Below are positions 1-5,898 of a DNA stretch of 12,272 nucleotides, piece after piece (the stretch's first letter is position 1; every line of letters starts with the position of its first letter). The notes under the pieces are model-generated. The model saw nothing but the letters and a program-made list of their open reading frames with translations, was not told where the DNA came from and ran no database searches. The stretch comes from Candidatus Parcubacteria bacterium (lineage in GTDB: Bacteria; Patescibacteriota; Minisyncoccia; Phycocordibacterales; Phycocordibacteraceae): assembly GCA_027310925.1 (NCBI GenBank), contig DAICZX010000030.1, forward strand, positions 1 through 12,272, read 5' to 3'. The translations under genes and the position numbers were made by a program.

Positions 1-51
1 ATTTAAATAGTGTTAAACCCTGGTAGGTTCTTTAAAAGTTAAGTGTTCAAT

Positions 52-56
52 GGAGG
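52..56 (+). promoter_or_regulatory. Shine-Dalgarno site of the first small gene
   Basis: GGAGG lies 5 bases before the ATG at 62. It decides the start: the ATG at 50 overlaps this site and would leave no ribosome-binding sequence, so 62 is preferred. Confidence 0.75.
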
Positions 57-61
57 TTCAT

Positions 62-370
62 ATGTTCAAGAAAAATGTTGTTGGAAACAAAAAGCGATTC
101 ACTGCGTATGATCTGTTGTGGTGGATGACTCGTATTGCCGATAAGCTTTCGAGGGCGCAGATTACAGTCCATTCACAACAATGGAAAGAGACCGTTCAGA
201 TTTGCACCTCTCGTGGCGAGGTACTCGCTAGGGCAGAAGCCAGACGCGAGGGTGACCACGAAGCCGTTATCACTCTGAGCGTGTTATTTCCAATGACCAT
301 AAATACTGAACTGCTTTTTCGAGAGTCTCCGGTTCCAGTAGCGATCGTGAGGTCGTCGTCGCTATTGTGA
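62..370 (+). CDS. Small protein of unknown function (102 aa)
   Basis: I do not recognise this protein. The reading frame from the ATG at 62 encodes 102 residues. The first 12 residues are basic, and a short tryptophan-containing stretch follows (YDLLWWMTRIADKL, about residues 16-29). The middle alternates polar and hydrophobic residues, and the end is hydrophobic and serine-rich. No signal peptide, clear membrane helix or metal-binding motif is visible. Support for a real gene is a good Shine-Dalgarno site 5 bases before the start, a TGA stop, and a strong intrinsic terminator 13 bases after the stop. It therefore ends its own transcription unit just before fusA, where rpsL and rpsG would sit in a standard str operon. 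It may be a lineage-specific orphan; no function can be inferred. Confidence 0.6.
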   Translation: MFKKNVVGNKKRFTAYDLLWWMTRIADKLSRAQITVHSQQWKETVQICTSRGEVLARAEARREGDHEAVITLSVLFPMTINTELLFRESPVPVAIVRSSSLL

Positions 371-383
371 CATTATCAAAACT

Positions 384-425
384 TGAGGCTCGTCAACTAT
401 TGGCGAGCCTCATCCTTTGCTTTTT
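384..425 (+). terminator. Intrinsic terminator after the first small gene
   Basis: TGAGGCTCG (384-392) pairs perfectly with CGAGCCTCA (404-412). The stem extends inward through a T-G wobble (393/403) and CAA/TTG to a three-base loop. A T-rich tail (TCCTTTGCTTTTT) follows. This separates the upstream unit from fusA, which therefore needs its own promoter. Confidence 0.9.
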
Positions 426-444
426 ACATTGCTTGGGCTATTCT
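417..444 (+). promoter_or_regulatory. Candidate fusA promoter
   Basis: TTGCTT (417-422) and TATTCT (439-444) are separated by 16 bases. They partly overlap the T tail of the preceding terminator. Predicted transcription would start near 451, giving a leader of about 40 bases that carries a very short CGC/GCG inverted repeat followed by a T/A-rich run. The match is moderate (3/6 and 4/6); the main support is that a promoter is needed between the terminator and fusA. Confidence 0.35.
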
Positions 445-491
445 TTAAGGGAACGCCACGGCGCTTTTTATTTTTTATCCATAATTAATCT

Positions 492-2639
492 ATGAACCGC
501 GATTACCCGCTTGAGAAGGTGCGTAACTTTGGCATTATTGCCCACATCGACGCAGGGAAGACAACCACGAGTGAACGTGTACTTTTCTATACAGGAAGTC
601 AGCACAAGATCGGTGAAGTACATGAAGGCGAGACAACGACCGACTGGATGGAACAGGAGCGCGAGCGCGGCATTACCATCACGGCTGCCGCTATCACTTG
701 CTTCTGGACTAAAACAACCGAAGCGGACAAAAAAGACGACACAAAGAAGTTTCGTTTCAATATCATCGACACTCCGGGACACATCGACTTTACTGCAGAA
801 GTGAAACGCTCGATGCGGGTGTTAGATGGTGCAATCGTTGTTTTCGACGGCGTCGCGGGCGTTGAACCTCAATCCGAGACAAATTGGCGCTATGCCGATG
901 AGGCTTCCGTGCCGCGCGTTTGTTTCATCAACAAGCTTGACCGTCTTGGCGCATCATTTGAAAATTCGTACAAGAGTATTCTTGATCGACTCTCGCCTAA
1001 GGCTATCCGTATGCAGATTCCTATTGGCGAAGAGGCAGCGCACGAGGGAGCGATCGACTTACTCACAATGAGGGCGTACACCTACGCAGGGAATATGGGC
1101 GAGGAGGTAATTGAAGGGGAAATCCCAGCGAGTCTTCTTGAGGACGCGAAGAAGTATCGCGCCGAGCTCATAGAACGCATTGTTGAACAGAATGACACGG
1201 CAATGAACGAATACCTCGAGGGCAAGGAGCCCTCGCTCGCGGAGTTAAAGGCTATTCTACGTAAAGCGGTTATCGCGAATGAGGTATTTCCTGTCTACTG
1301 CGGAAGCGCACTCAAGAACAAGGGTGTTCAACTTGTACTCGACGCCGTTGTCGACTATCTGCCGAGTCCGCTTGATGTCCCGCCCGCGACTGGCACAAAT
1401 CCGAAGACAGGCGAACCAATTGAACGCCATGCGTCAGATGACGAACCGTTTTGTGCGCTTGCCTTCAAGCTTCAAACTGACCCTTTCGTCGGAGCATTAA
1501 CCTTCTTTCGTGTTTATTCCGGTTCCCTCGCTGCTGGTTCGTATGTGTATAACTCGACAACGGGCTCCAAAGAGCGTGTCGGGCGTATTGTGCGCCTTCA
1601 AGCCGATAAACGTGAGGAGGTCGCGAAAGTATTCACAGGAGAAATTGCCGCCGCCGTCGGTCTCAAAGATACGAAAACTTCGCACACGCTTTGTGACGAG
1701 GCAAACCCAATCGTACTTGAGCAGATTAAGTTTCCAGAACCGGTGGTAAGCCTGCGCATCGAGCCGAAGACAAAGGCGGACCAGGAGAAGATGGGCATCG
1801 CGTTGCGCAAGCTTGCGGACGAGGATCCGACCTTCCGCATCAAAACTGATGACGAGACTGCCGAGACCATCATTTCTGGCATGGGCGAGCTTCATTTGGA
1901 GATTCTTGTAGATCGCATGAAACGTGAGTTCAATGTTGTCGCAGATGTGGGGAAACCGCAAGTGGCATATCGCGAGACCATCCTCGGTTCCTCAGAGGCC
2001 GAGGGCAAATACATTAAACAAACTGGTGGCCGTGGTCAGTACGGTCATGTGAAGATCCGCATGAAGAAACTGGAGCCGGTTGTAGAGGGCGCAAAGGTGT
2101 CTAAGAATGTTACACGCGAAGATCATTTTGAGTTCATCAACAACATTAAGGGCGGTGTCATTCCGCAGGAATACATCCCGGCGGTGGAGAAGGGCGTTCG
2201 TGAGGCGATGGCGCGTGGCTTACTCGCCGGTTTCCAAATGGTTGATGTTTCTATCGAACTCTACGACGGGTCATACCATGATGTCGACTCCTCGGAAATC
2301 GCCTTCAAGATCGCCGCCTCAATGGCCTTCCAGGAGGCGGCGCAAAAAGCGAAGCCCATCATTCTTGAACCGATAATGCGTGTCGAGGTAATCGTACCAG
2401 AGCAGTTCATGGGCGACATTACCGGCAATCTTTCGGGCAAGCGTGGCCAGATAGAGGGTATGGAAGACCGCGGCATGAGCAAAGCCATTAAAGCGAAAGT
2501 ACCGCTCTCCGAAATGTTCGGCTACACCACTACGCTTCGTTCAATGACCGAGGGTCGCGGAAGCATGACGATGGAATTCGACCACTATGATACCGTCCCG
2601 AACAACGTAGCGCAGGACATTATTGCAAGTAGGAAATAG
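492..2639 (+). CDS. fusA: Elongation factor G (EF-G)
   Basis: EF-G is the GTPase that moves tRNAs and mRNA through the ribosome after each peptide bond and helps recycle ribosomes. At 715 residues it is full length. The GTPase motifs are visible: P-loop AHIDAGKT at 17-24, the switch I region around ERGITI (58-63), DTPGHIDF at 93-100 with the catalytic-type histidine at 97, and NKLD at 147-150. Domain IV and V sequences follow, including GRGQYGHVKI and the closing EFDHYDTVP segment. A lysine/aspartate-rich insert lies at about 75-86 before the DTPGH strand. There is no Shine-Dalgarno site; an A/T-rich stretch precedes the ATG. The gene stands alone after a terminator, without rpsL or rpsG upstream. 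Its last 75 bases are matched by a second, diverged copy at 3140-3214, on the far side of a broken hicBA pair. Confidence 0.98.
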   Translation: MNRDYPLEKVRNFGIIAHIDAGKTTTSERVLFYTGSQHKIGEVHEGETTTDWMEQERERGITITAAAITCFWTKTTEADKKDDTKKFRFNIIDTPGHIDFTAEVKRSMRVLDGAIVVFDGVAGVEPQSETNWRYADEASVPRVCFINKLDRLGASFENSYKSILDRLSPKAIRMQIPIGEEAAHEGAIDLLTMRAYTYAGNMGEEVIEGEIPASLLEDAKKYRAELIERIVEQNDTAMNEYLEGKEPSLAELKAILRKAVIANEVFPVYCGSALKNKGVQLVLDAVVDYLPSPLDVPPATGTNPKTGEPIERHASDDEPFCALAFKLQTDPFVGALTFFRVYSGSLAAGSYVYNSTTGSKERVGRIVRLQADKREEVAKVFTGEIAAAVGLKDTKTSHTLCDEANPIVLEQIKFPEPVVSLRIEPKTKADQEKMGIALRKLADEDPTFRIKTDDETAETIISGMGELHLEILVDRMKREFNVVADVGKPQVAYRETILGSSEAEGKYIKQTGGRGQYGHVKIRMKKLEPVVEGAKVSKNVTREDHFEFINNIKGGVIPQEYIPAVEKGVREAMARGLLAGFQMVDVSIELYDGSYHDVDSSEIAFKIAASMAFQEAAQKAKPIILEPIMRVEVIVPEQFMGDITGNLSGKRGQIEGMEDRGMSKAIKAKVPLSEMFGYTTTLRSMTEGRGSMTMEFDHYDTVPNNVAQDIIASRK
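2565..2639 (+). repeat. fusA 3' end, first copy of a direct repeat
   Basis: These 75 bases are the functional fusA C-terminus and stop codon. They align without gaps to 3140-3214 with 58 of 75 bases identical, including an initial identical run of 17 bases (ATGACGATGGAATTCGA). The two copies lie 575 bases apart and bracket the hicBA remnant. Confidence 0.85.
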
Positions 2640-2658
2640 TCAGTTTAGCGGGCGTTTG

Positions 2659-2667
2659 TGATATACT
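2659..2667 (+). promoter_or_regulatory. Extended -10 promoter element before hicB
   Basis: TG-A-TATACT is a close match to an extended -10 element. No good -35 hexamer is seen upstream. A start about 7 bases downstream would fall at the hicB ATG (2675), giving a leaderless or nearly leaderless message. Confidence 0.4.
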
Positions 2668-2674
2668 GAAGTTG

Positions 2675-2902
2675 ATGAAAAACTATACGTACCGGATTAT
2701 TATCGAGCGGGACGGAGACGGCTTTCATGCCTATGTGCCGGCTCTTGCTGGCTGACATACGTGGGGGAAGACAGTAGAGAAAGCACGCGAAAACTTGCGC
2801 GATGCGATGGGGCTCTATCTCTCGCATCTGAAAGAGCAGCATGAGACGATTCCGCAAGAGTTAGGTCTTGAGTCATTTGAGACAGTCGCGGTGCATGCCT
2901 AA
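2675..2902 (+). pseudogene. hicB: HicB-family antitoxin, interrupted by an in-frame TGA
   Basis: HicB antitoxins neutralise the HicA mRNA interferase. The reading frame from the ATG at 2675 starts MKNYTYRIIIERDGDGFHAY, followed by VPALAG. After the interruption it resumes HTWGKTVEKARENL and continues to a TAA at 2900-2902, for 75 sense-equivalent codons. This matches the short HicB form with the partial RNase-H-like fold and no separate DNA-binding domain. The family usually reads VPxLPGCHTWG here; the cysteine position is a TGA stop (2753-2755), one base away from TGC or TGT. Because TGA is a normal stop in neighbouring genes, including rpsQ, this is most simply a nonsense mutation. The end overlaps the hicA start by 8 bases, a common operon arrangement. 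A sequencing error cannot be excluded. Confidence 0.85.
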
Positions 2903-3118
2903 GCTTTCTGCGGTTTCCGGAAAGAAACTCGCAAAAGCCATCGAACGCGCCGGGTTTGTTACTGTTCGACAATCGGGAAGCCGCCAGCTTCTTGAACACC
3001 CGGATGGCAGAATCACCACAATTCCGTGCATGGAAACAAAGATCTGCCAAGTGGCACGCGGCACGGTATATTACGAGACATTGGAATAACGGCGTCGGAG
3101 TTGCGGCGCTTGCTTTAA
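2895..3118 (+). pseudogene. hicA: HicA-family toxin (mRNA interferase), frameshifted
   Basis: HicA toxins are small double-stranded-RNA-binding-fold ribonucleases. From the ATG at 2895 the frame gives MPKLSAVSGKKLAKAIERAG, then FVTVRQSGSRQLLEHPDGR and ITTIP, a clear HicA start. After proline 44 the frame is lost and an unlike tail ends at 3089. Adding one G near 3026 restores a family-like end, VHGNKDLPSGTRHGILRDIG, then ITASELRRLL, stopping at the TAA at 3116-3118 with 74 residues in total. A second lesion is arginine 30 in place of the histidine normally found in the GSH motif and needed for RNA cleavage in studied HicA proteins. The toxin therefore appears dead by two routes, consistent with its antitoxin also being broken. 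Confidence 0.85.
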
Positions 3119-3139
3119 TCATCATCGAACGCGCAGTCT

Positions 3140-3214
3140 ATGACGATGGAATTCGATCACTATGACATCGTCCCTAATAATGTTGCGACCGACATCATCG
3201 CGATCTGGAAATAA
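3140..3214 (+). pseudogene. Remnant of a second fusA 3' end
   Basis: These 75 bases translate as MTMEFDHYDIVPNNVATDII then AIWK and a TAA stop. The true EF-G ending matches 20 of 24 residues, and 58 of 75 bases are identical. Of the 17 differences, 12 fall at third codon positions, so the two copies diverged under protein-level selection. This argues against a recent tandem duplication followed by neutral decay. The copy begins about 20 bases after the restored hicA stop and has no upstream EF-G sequence, so it is not a gene. It looks like a displaced allele end left by insertion or recombination at fusA. Confidence 0.85.
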
Positions 3215-3280
3215 AAAAGGAATGAAGTTCCTGCAGGAGTGTTTTGTAAAAAAATTATTATGCAACCACATCTTGCGCTT

Positions 3281-3309
3281 TTGCCCGAGCTCGGTTACAT
3301 TCATATATA
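3281..3309 (+). promoter_or_regulatory. Candidate tuf promoter
   Basis: TTGCCC (3281-3286) and TATATA (3304-3309, continuing AAC) are 17 bases apart. Transcription would start near 3316, giving a leader of about 110 bases before tuf. The same TATATAAC string forms the candidate -10 of the phosphoglycosyltransferase gene. The spacer contains the palindrome CCGAGCTCGG, whose significance is unclear. Confidence 0.45.
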
Positions 3310-3355
3310 ACGCATCTTGGCGTCGCTCTTTGGCTTGTCTGCTTTTGTGAATCGG

Positions 3356-3390
3356 CGAGCTGAGGAGAGTTCGTTCCGACTCACGTCGGA
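3356..3390 (+). other. Tandem hairpins in the tuf leader
   Basis: Two adjacent inverted repeats are visible. CGAGCT (3356-3361) pairs with AGTTCG (3368-3373) around a GAGGAG loop, with one G-U pair. TCCGAC (3375-3380) pairs perfectly with GTCGGA (3385-3390) around TCAC. A T/A-rich, apparently unstructured stretch then leads to the tuf ATG. The second hairpin plus TTTATT could be a weak attenuator, or the pair could form a ribosome standby or regulatory structure. This rests on sequence complementarity alone. Confidence 0.4.
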
Positions 3391-3425
3391 TTTATTCGTG
3401 ATTTACTAATTTAATTTATCCGATT

Positions 3426-4625
3426 ATGGCAGAATTTAATCGCAACAAGCCGCACATGAACGTGGGCACCATCGGTCACGTTGACCATGGAAAGACGACT
3501 CTCACCGCAGGCATCCTACATGTTCTTTCGATGCTCTCGGGCCAGGGCTACGGTGCTCGTGTCGAAGGTGTTGATAAGATTGACAGCGCGCCGGAGGAAA
3601 AGGCACGCGGTATCACCATTGCCCTCCACCACTCGGAGTACGAGACGCCGAACCGCCACTACGCGCACATTGACGCGCCGGGACATGCCGACTACATCAA
3701 AAACATGATTACAGGTGCCGCTCAAATGGACGGTGCGATTCTCGTAGTTGCAGCGACTGACGGCGTGATGCCTCAGACGCGCGAGCACATTCTTCTCGCG
3801 AAGCAGGTTGGTCTTAAGAAACTCATCGTCTTCCTCAACAAGGTTGACATGGTCGCCGATAAGGACCTCATCGACCTCGTCGAAGAGGAAATCCACGCGC
3901 TTCTCACAAAGCAGGGTTACGATGGTGCGAACACACCAATTATCCGTGGTTCCGGTCTCCGTGCCCTTGAAGCGAAGGACATCAATGATGAGTACGCGAT
4001 AAAGGTGAAAGAGCTTGTTGACACAATGGACACCTACTTCGACATGCCGCAACGCGAGCTCACCAAGCCATTCCTTATGCCTATTGAAGACATCTTTTCG
4101 ATTGAGGGTCGTGGCACAGTGGTCACTGGTCGCATTGAGCGTGGTGCCGTAAAAGTTGGCGAGGAAGTCGAAATTGTCGGTATAAAACCGACATCAAAGA
4201 CAACCGTCACGGGCATCGAAATGTTCAATAAGCAGCTTCAAGAAGGTCAGGCAGGTGACAATGCCGGGCTCCTTCTTCGTGGTACCAAGAAGGAAGACGT
4301 GCATCGTGGTCAGGTTCTTGCCAAGAGCGGCTCGGTTACACCGCATACTGATTTTGAAGCGGAAGTTTATATTCTTGGTAAAGATGAGGGTGGCAGGCAC
4401 ACACCATTCTTCTCCGGATATAAGCCACAGTTCTACATCCGTACGACGGACGTGACAGGCGAAGTAACTCTCGCGGAAGGTAAAGAAATGGTTATGCCTG
4501 GCGATACGGTCACCTTCAAGGTGAAACTTGTGGCGCCGGTTGCCCTTGAGGAGCAGCAACGCTTCGCTATCCGAGAAGGTGGAAAGACCGTTGGCGCTGG
4601 CGTCGTGACAAAGATTACGGCATAA
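3426..4625 (+). CDS. tuf: Elongation factor Tu (EF-Tu)
   Basis: EF-Tu is the GTPase that delivers aminoacyl-tRNA to the ribosomal A site. The 399-residue product is full length. P-loop GHVDHGKT lies at 17-24, RGITI at 61-65, DAPGHADY at 83-90 and NKVD at 138-141. Domain 2 starts near PFLMPIEDIFSIEGRGTVVT, and domain 3 contains GGRHTPFFSGYKPQFYIRTT. Many bacteria have DCPGHADY, so the alanine at 84 is a minor lineage-type variant. No Shine-Dalgarno site precedes the ATG (TTATCCGATT-ATG). The gene follows a leader of about 110 bases with tandem hairpins and is followed 26 bases later by rpsJ, so the two are probably one transcript ending at the terminator at 5082. Its partner fusA is separated from it by the hicBA remnant. 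Confidence 0.98.
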   Translation: MAEFNRNKPHMNVGTIGHVDHGKTTLTAGILHVLSMLSGQGYGARVEGVDKIDSAPEEKARGITIALHHSEYETPNRHYAHIDAPGHADYIKNMITGAAQMDGAILVVAATDGVMPQTREHILLAKQVGLKKLIVFLNKVDMVADKDLIDLVEEEIHALLTKQGYDGANTPIIRGSGLRALEAKDINDEYAIKVKELVDTMDTYFDMPQRELTKPFLMPIEDIFSIEGRGTVVTGRIERGAVKVGEEVEIVGIKPTSKTTVTGIEMFNKQLQEGQAGDNAGLLLRGTKKEDVHRGQVLAKSGSVTPHTDFEAEVYILGKDEGGRHTPFFSGYKPQFYIRTTDVTGEVTLAEGKEMVMPGDTVTFKVKLVAPVALEEQQRFAIREGGKTVGAGVVTKITA

Positions 4626-4651
4626 ATGTCGATATCCGGATTAATACCCAT

Positions 4652-5062
4652 ATGGCAACAGCAGTGGCAACAAAATCAAAAGTGAAAAAAGTTGCGGTAC
4701 CAAAGGCACCGCGGATAAAGGCCGTAGCAAAAAAGGTTGTTGCGCCAACCTCAACGGAACACAAACTCAGGATTCGTGTCCGTGCTTATGAGCATAAAAT
4801 TCTCGATCTTTCGGTGAAACAGATTATGGACACCGCGGCCCGTTTTGACGCAGTTGTTATCGGCCCCGTGCCACTTCCAACCGAGATCAAACGCTGGACG
4901 GTGAATCGTTCAACGTTTGTCCATAAGGATGCGCGCGAACAGTTTGAGATGCGCGTCCATAAGCGGCTTGTCGACATTCTGAACCCGTCGCCAAAGGTGA
5001 TTGAGGCCCTCACGAACCTCAATCTTCCCTCTGGAGTCACGATAGACGTCAAGATGGTTTAG
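4652..5062 (+). CDS. rpsJ: 30S ribosomal protein S10 with N-terminal extension
   Basis: S10 belongs to the head of the small ribosomal subunit and, in studied bacteria, also binds NusB in antitermination. The conserved domain starts around residue 37 (EHKLRIRVRAYEHKILDLSV) and runs through the family pattern GPVPLPT, KDAREQFEMRVHKRLVDI and the closing GVTIDVKMV. At 136 residues it is longer than the usual 100-105; the extra 35 or so at the N-terminus are rich in lysine, alanine and valine and are probably disordered. The ATG at 4652 is the only start seen upstream of the conserved part, and there is no Shine-Dalgarno site. It follows tuf by 26 bases. In most bacteria rplC follows directly, but here a strong terminator and a sugar transferase gene intervene. 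Confidence 0.96.
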   Translation: MATAVATKSKVKKVAVPKAPRIKAVAKKVVAPTSTEHKLRIRVRAYEHKILDLSVKQIMDTAARFDAVVIGPVPLPTEIKRWTVNRSTFVHKDAREQFEMRVHKRLVDILNPSPKVIEALTNLNLPSGVTIDVKMV

Positions 5063-5081
5063 AATTGCCGTAAGAGGTTTT

Positions 5082-5120
5082 ACATGAAACCGCTCGTACG
5101 AGCGGTTTCATGTTTGCTTT
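5082..5120 (+). terminator. Strong intrinsic terminator after rpsJ
   Basis: ACATGAAACCGCTCG (5082-5096) is the perfect inverted complement of CGAGCGGTTTCATGT (5099-5113), separated by TA; in practice a four-base loop on a 14-pair stem. TTGCTTT follows. It closes the tuf-rpsJ unit and cuts the S10 operon. The T tail is short, so some readthrough is possible. Confidence 0.88.
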
Positions 5121-5147
5121 ACGCTGTGTAAATTTTTGTGGTATATA
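5118..5147 (+). promoter_or_regulatory. Promoter for the phosphoglycosyltransferase gene
   Basis: TTTACG (5118-5123) and TATATA (5142-5147) are 18 bases apart. A TGG immediately before the -10 forms an extended -10 element. Transcription would start near 5154, leaving a leader of about 30 bases that includes the AAGGAGG site. The promoter overlaps the end of the preceding terminator, so the two units abut tightly. Confidence 0.6.
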
Positions 5148-5170
5148 ACCACCATCACTTTTATCGCCTC

Positions 5171-5177
5171 AAGGAGG
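5171..5177 (+). promoter_or_regulatory. Perfect Shine-Dalgarno site AAGGAGG
   Basis: AAGGAGG ends 5 bases before the ATG at 5183 and fixes that start. A possible GTG start at 5138 would lie on the -10 element, upstream of the predicted transcription start. The elongation-factor and ribosomal-protein genes in the window have no such site. Confidence 0.85.
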
Positions 5178-5182
5178 AAGTG

Positions 5183-5797
5183 ATGAACAAAAGAATATTT
5201 GATTTTGTGTGCGCGCTCATAATCCTGATCTTCTCAGTCCCATTGATGCTCTTTATTGCGATTTGGATTAAGGTGACTTCACCTGGACCTATTATTTTTC
5301 GACAGATTCGTGTTGGTTATCGTGGTAAGCAGTTTGTCATCTTTAAGTTCCGAACAATGAAGGATGGAAGCGGGTATCCATTCGACATTGTTTTGCCAGA
5401 CGATAGTCGAGTTACGGTACCGGGAAGGTTTCTGCGGGAAACGCACATGGACGAGTTACCACAGCTCATTAACGTACTATTGGGACAAATGAGTTTAGTT
5501 GGTCCGCGCCCTCACCCAGTTGAATTCGTCGAAAAAAGTATCAAAAAAATCTCTGTCTATTCGCTCAGGCTTAACAACGTTCGTCCTGGTTTGACAGGGC
5601 TTGAGCAGATCCGTGGGAGGACATGGTCGCTCAAGCACGGAATTCGAAGTGCTTTCCGTCTCGAATTCTTCTATATTAACCATCATTGCTTCTCGCTTGA
5701 TCTGTATATCCTTTTCCGAACTATCAAGACGGTCTGGGAGCGCAATGGTTTAACCGCATGCCCTTTCGGGGTGTGCGGTTTTTCTTGCATATTTTGA
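5183..5797 (+). CDS. Small monotopic phosphoglycosyltransferase (bacterial sugar transferase family)
   Basis: This family moves a sugar-1-phosphate from a nucleotide sugar to undecaprenyl phosphate at the cytoplasmic membrane, starting assembly of surface glycans. The 204-residue product is the compact PglC-like type. It has one hydrophobic membrane-inserting segment at about 8-29, the SPGP motif at 33-36, FKFRTM at 54-59, the Asp-Glu catalytic dyad in HMDELPQL (D90, E91), MSLVGPRP at 103-110 and RPGLTG at 134-139. Which sugar it uses cannot be read from the sequence. It has its own promoter and a perfect Shine-Dalgarno site, and it splits rpsJ from rplC. The family-like sequence ends near residue 189; the last 15 residues, rich in cysteine and glycine, are encoded by the terminator hairpin. 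Removing one T from TTT at 5749-5751 would create a TAA right after residue 189. Confidence 0.92.
   Translation: MNKRIFDFVCALIILIFSVPLMLFIAIWIKVTSPGPIIFRQIRVGYRGKQFVIFKFRTMKDGSGYPFDIVLPDDSRVTVPGRFLRETHMDELPQLINVLLGQMSLVGPRPHPVEFVEKSIKKISVYSLRLNNVRPGLTGLEQIRGRTWSLKHGIRSAFRLEFFYINHHCFSLDLYILFRTIKTVWERNGLTACPFGVCGFSCIF
5752..5786 (+). terminator. Intrinsic terminator inside the 3' end of the transferase reading frame
   Basis: AACCGCA (5752-5758) pairs with TGCGGTT (5774-5780), and CCC (5761-5763) pairs with GGG (5768-5770) inside. TTTCTT follows directly. Transcripts ending here would stop at about 5781-5786, roughly 10 bases before the in-frame TGA at 5795-5797. Confidence 0.8.
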
Positions 5798-5813
5798 TGG
5801 ATTTGTGTAGAGT
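5785..5813 (+). promoter_or_regulatory. Candidate promoter for the rplC block
   Basis: TTGCAT (5785-5790) and TAGAGT (5808-5813) are 17 bases apart, just after the transferase terminator. Transcription would start near 5820. The hexamers are weak (3/6 and 4/6). The case rests mainly on position, since rplC-rplB needs a promoter after the terminator unless readthrough supplies it. Confidence 0.3.
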
Positions 5814-5859
5814 GCTGTTAACGCCACGAACGGTGCCTACGACCGGTCCTATAGCAACT

Positions 5860-5890
5860 CGCGCAAAGCGACTTGCCGTTGCGCGTTTTG
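5860..5890 (+). other. Hairpin with T run directly upstream of rplC
   Basis: CGCGCAA (5860-5866) pairs perfectly with TTGCGCG (5879-5885) around a 12-base loop, and TTTTGCTTT follows. The rplC ATG is 13 bases after the stem. It has the form of a weak attenuator or leader stem-loop. Some bacteria control the S10 operon through L4 binding to the leader, but nothing here shows that this is such a site. Confidence 0.5.
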
Positions 5891-5898
5891 CTTTAAAA

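Noticed and set aside
454..475. Attenuator hairpin in the fusA leader
   Set aside because: Only three stable pairs can form (CGC/GCG); it is mentioned as a weak parallel but not annotated.
2753..2755. TGA read as glycine or tryptophan (alternative genetic code)
   Set aside because: rpsQ ends in TGA with rplN starting two bases later, and four accessory genes also end in TGA; the ribosomal genes contain no internal TGA.
2956..3165. 69-residue open frame overlapping hicA and the fusA fragment
   Set aside because: It is a different frame from both recognisable remnants, has no ribosome-binding site, and its translation resembles nothing; it is open by chance.
3218..3250. Terminator after the displaced fusA end (AGGAA/TTCCT with a later TTTT)
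   Set aside because: The stem is only five pairs and the T run is about ten bases away; too weak to call.
3285..3294. CCGAGCTCGG palindrome in the tuf promoter spacer as an operator
   Set aside because: Ten-base palindromes are expected about a dozen times by chance in a window this size, and nothing else supports a binding site.
5138..5182. GTG start for the transferase giving 15 extra residues
   Set aside because: It overlaps the candidate -10 element and lies upstream of the perfect AAGGAGG site that serves the ATG at 5183.
5758..5898. N-terminal extension of L3
   Set aside because: The upstream residues are encoded by the terminator and promoter region and do not belong to the L3 family; MKFILAKK at 5899 is the normal start.
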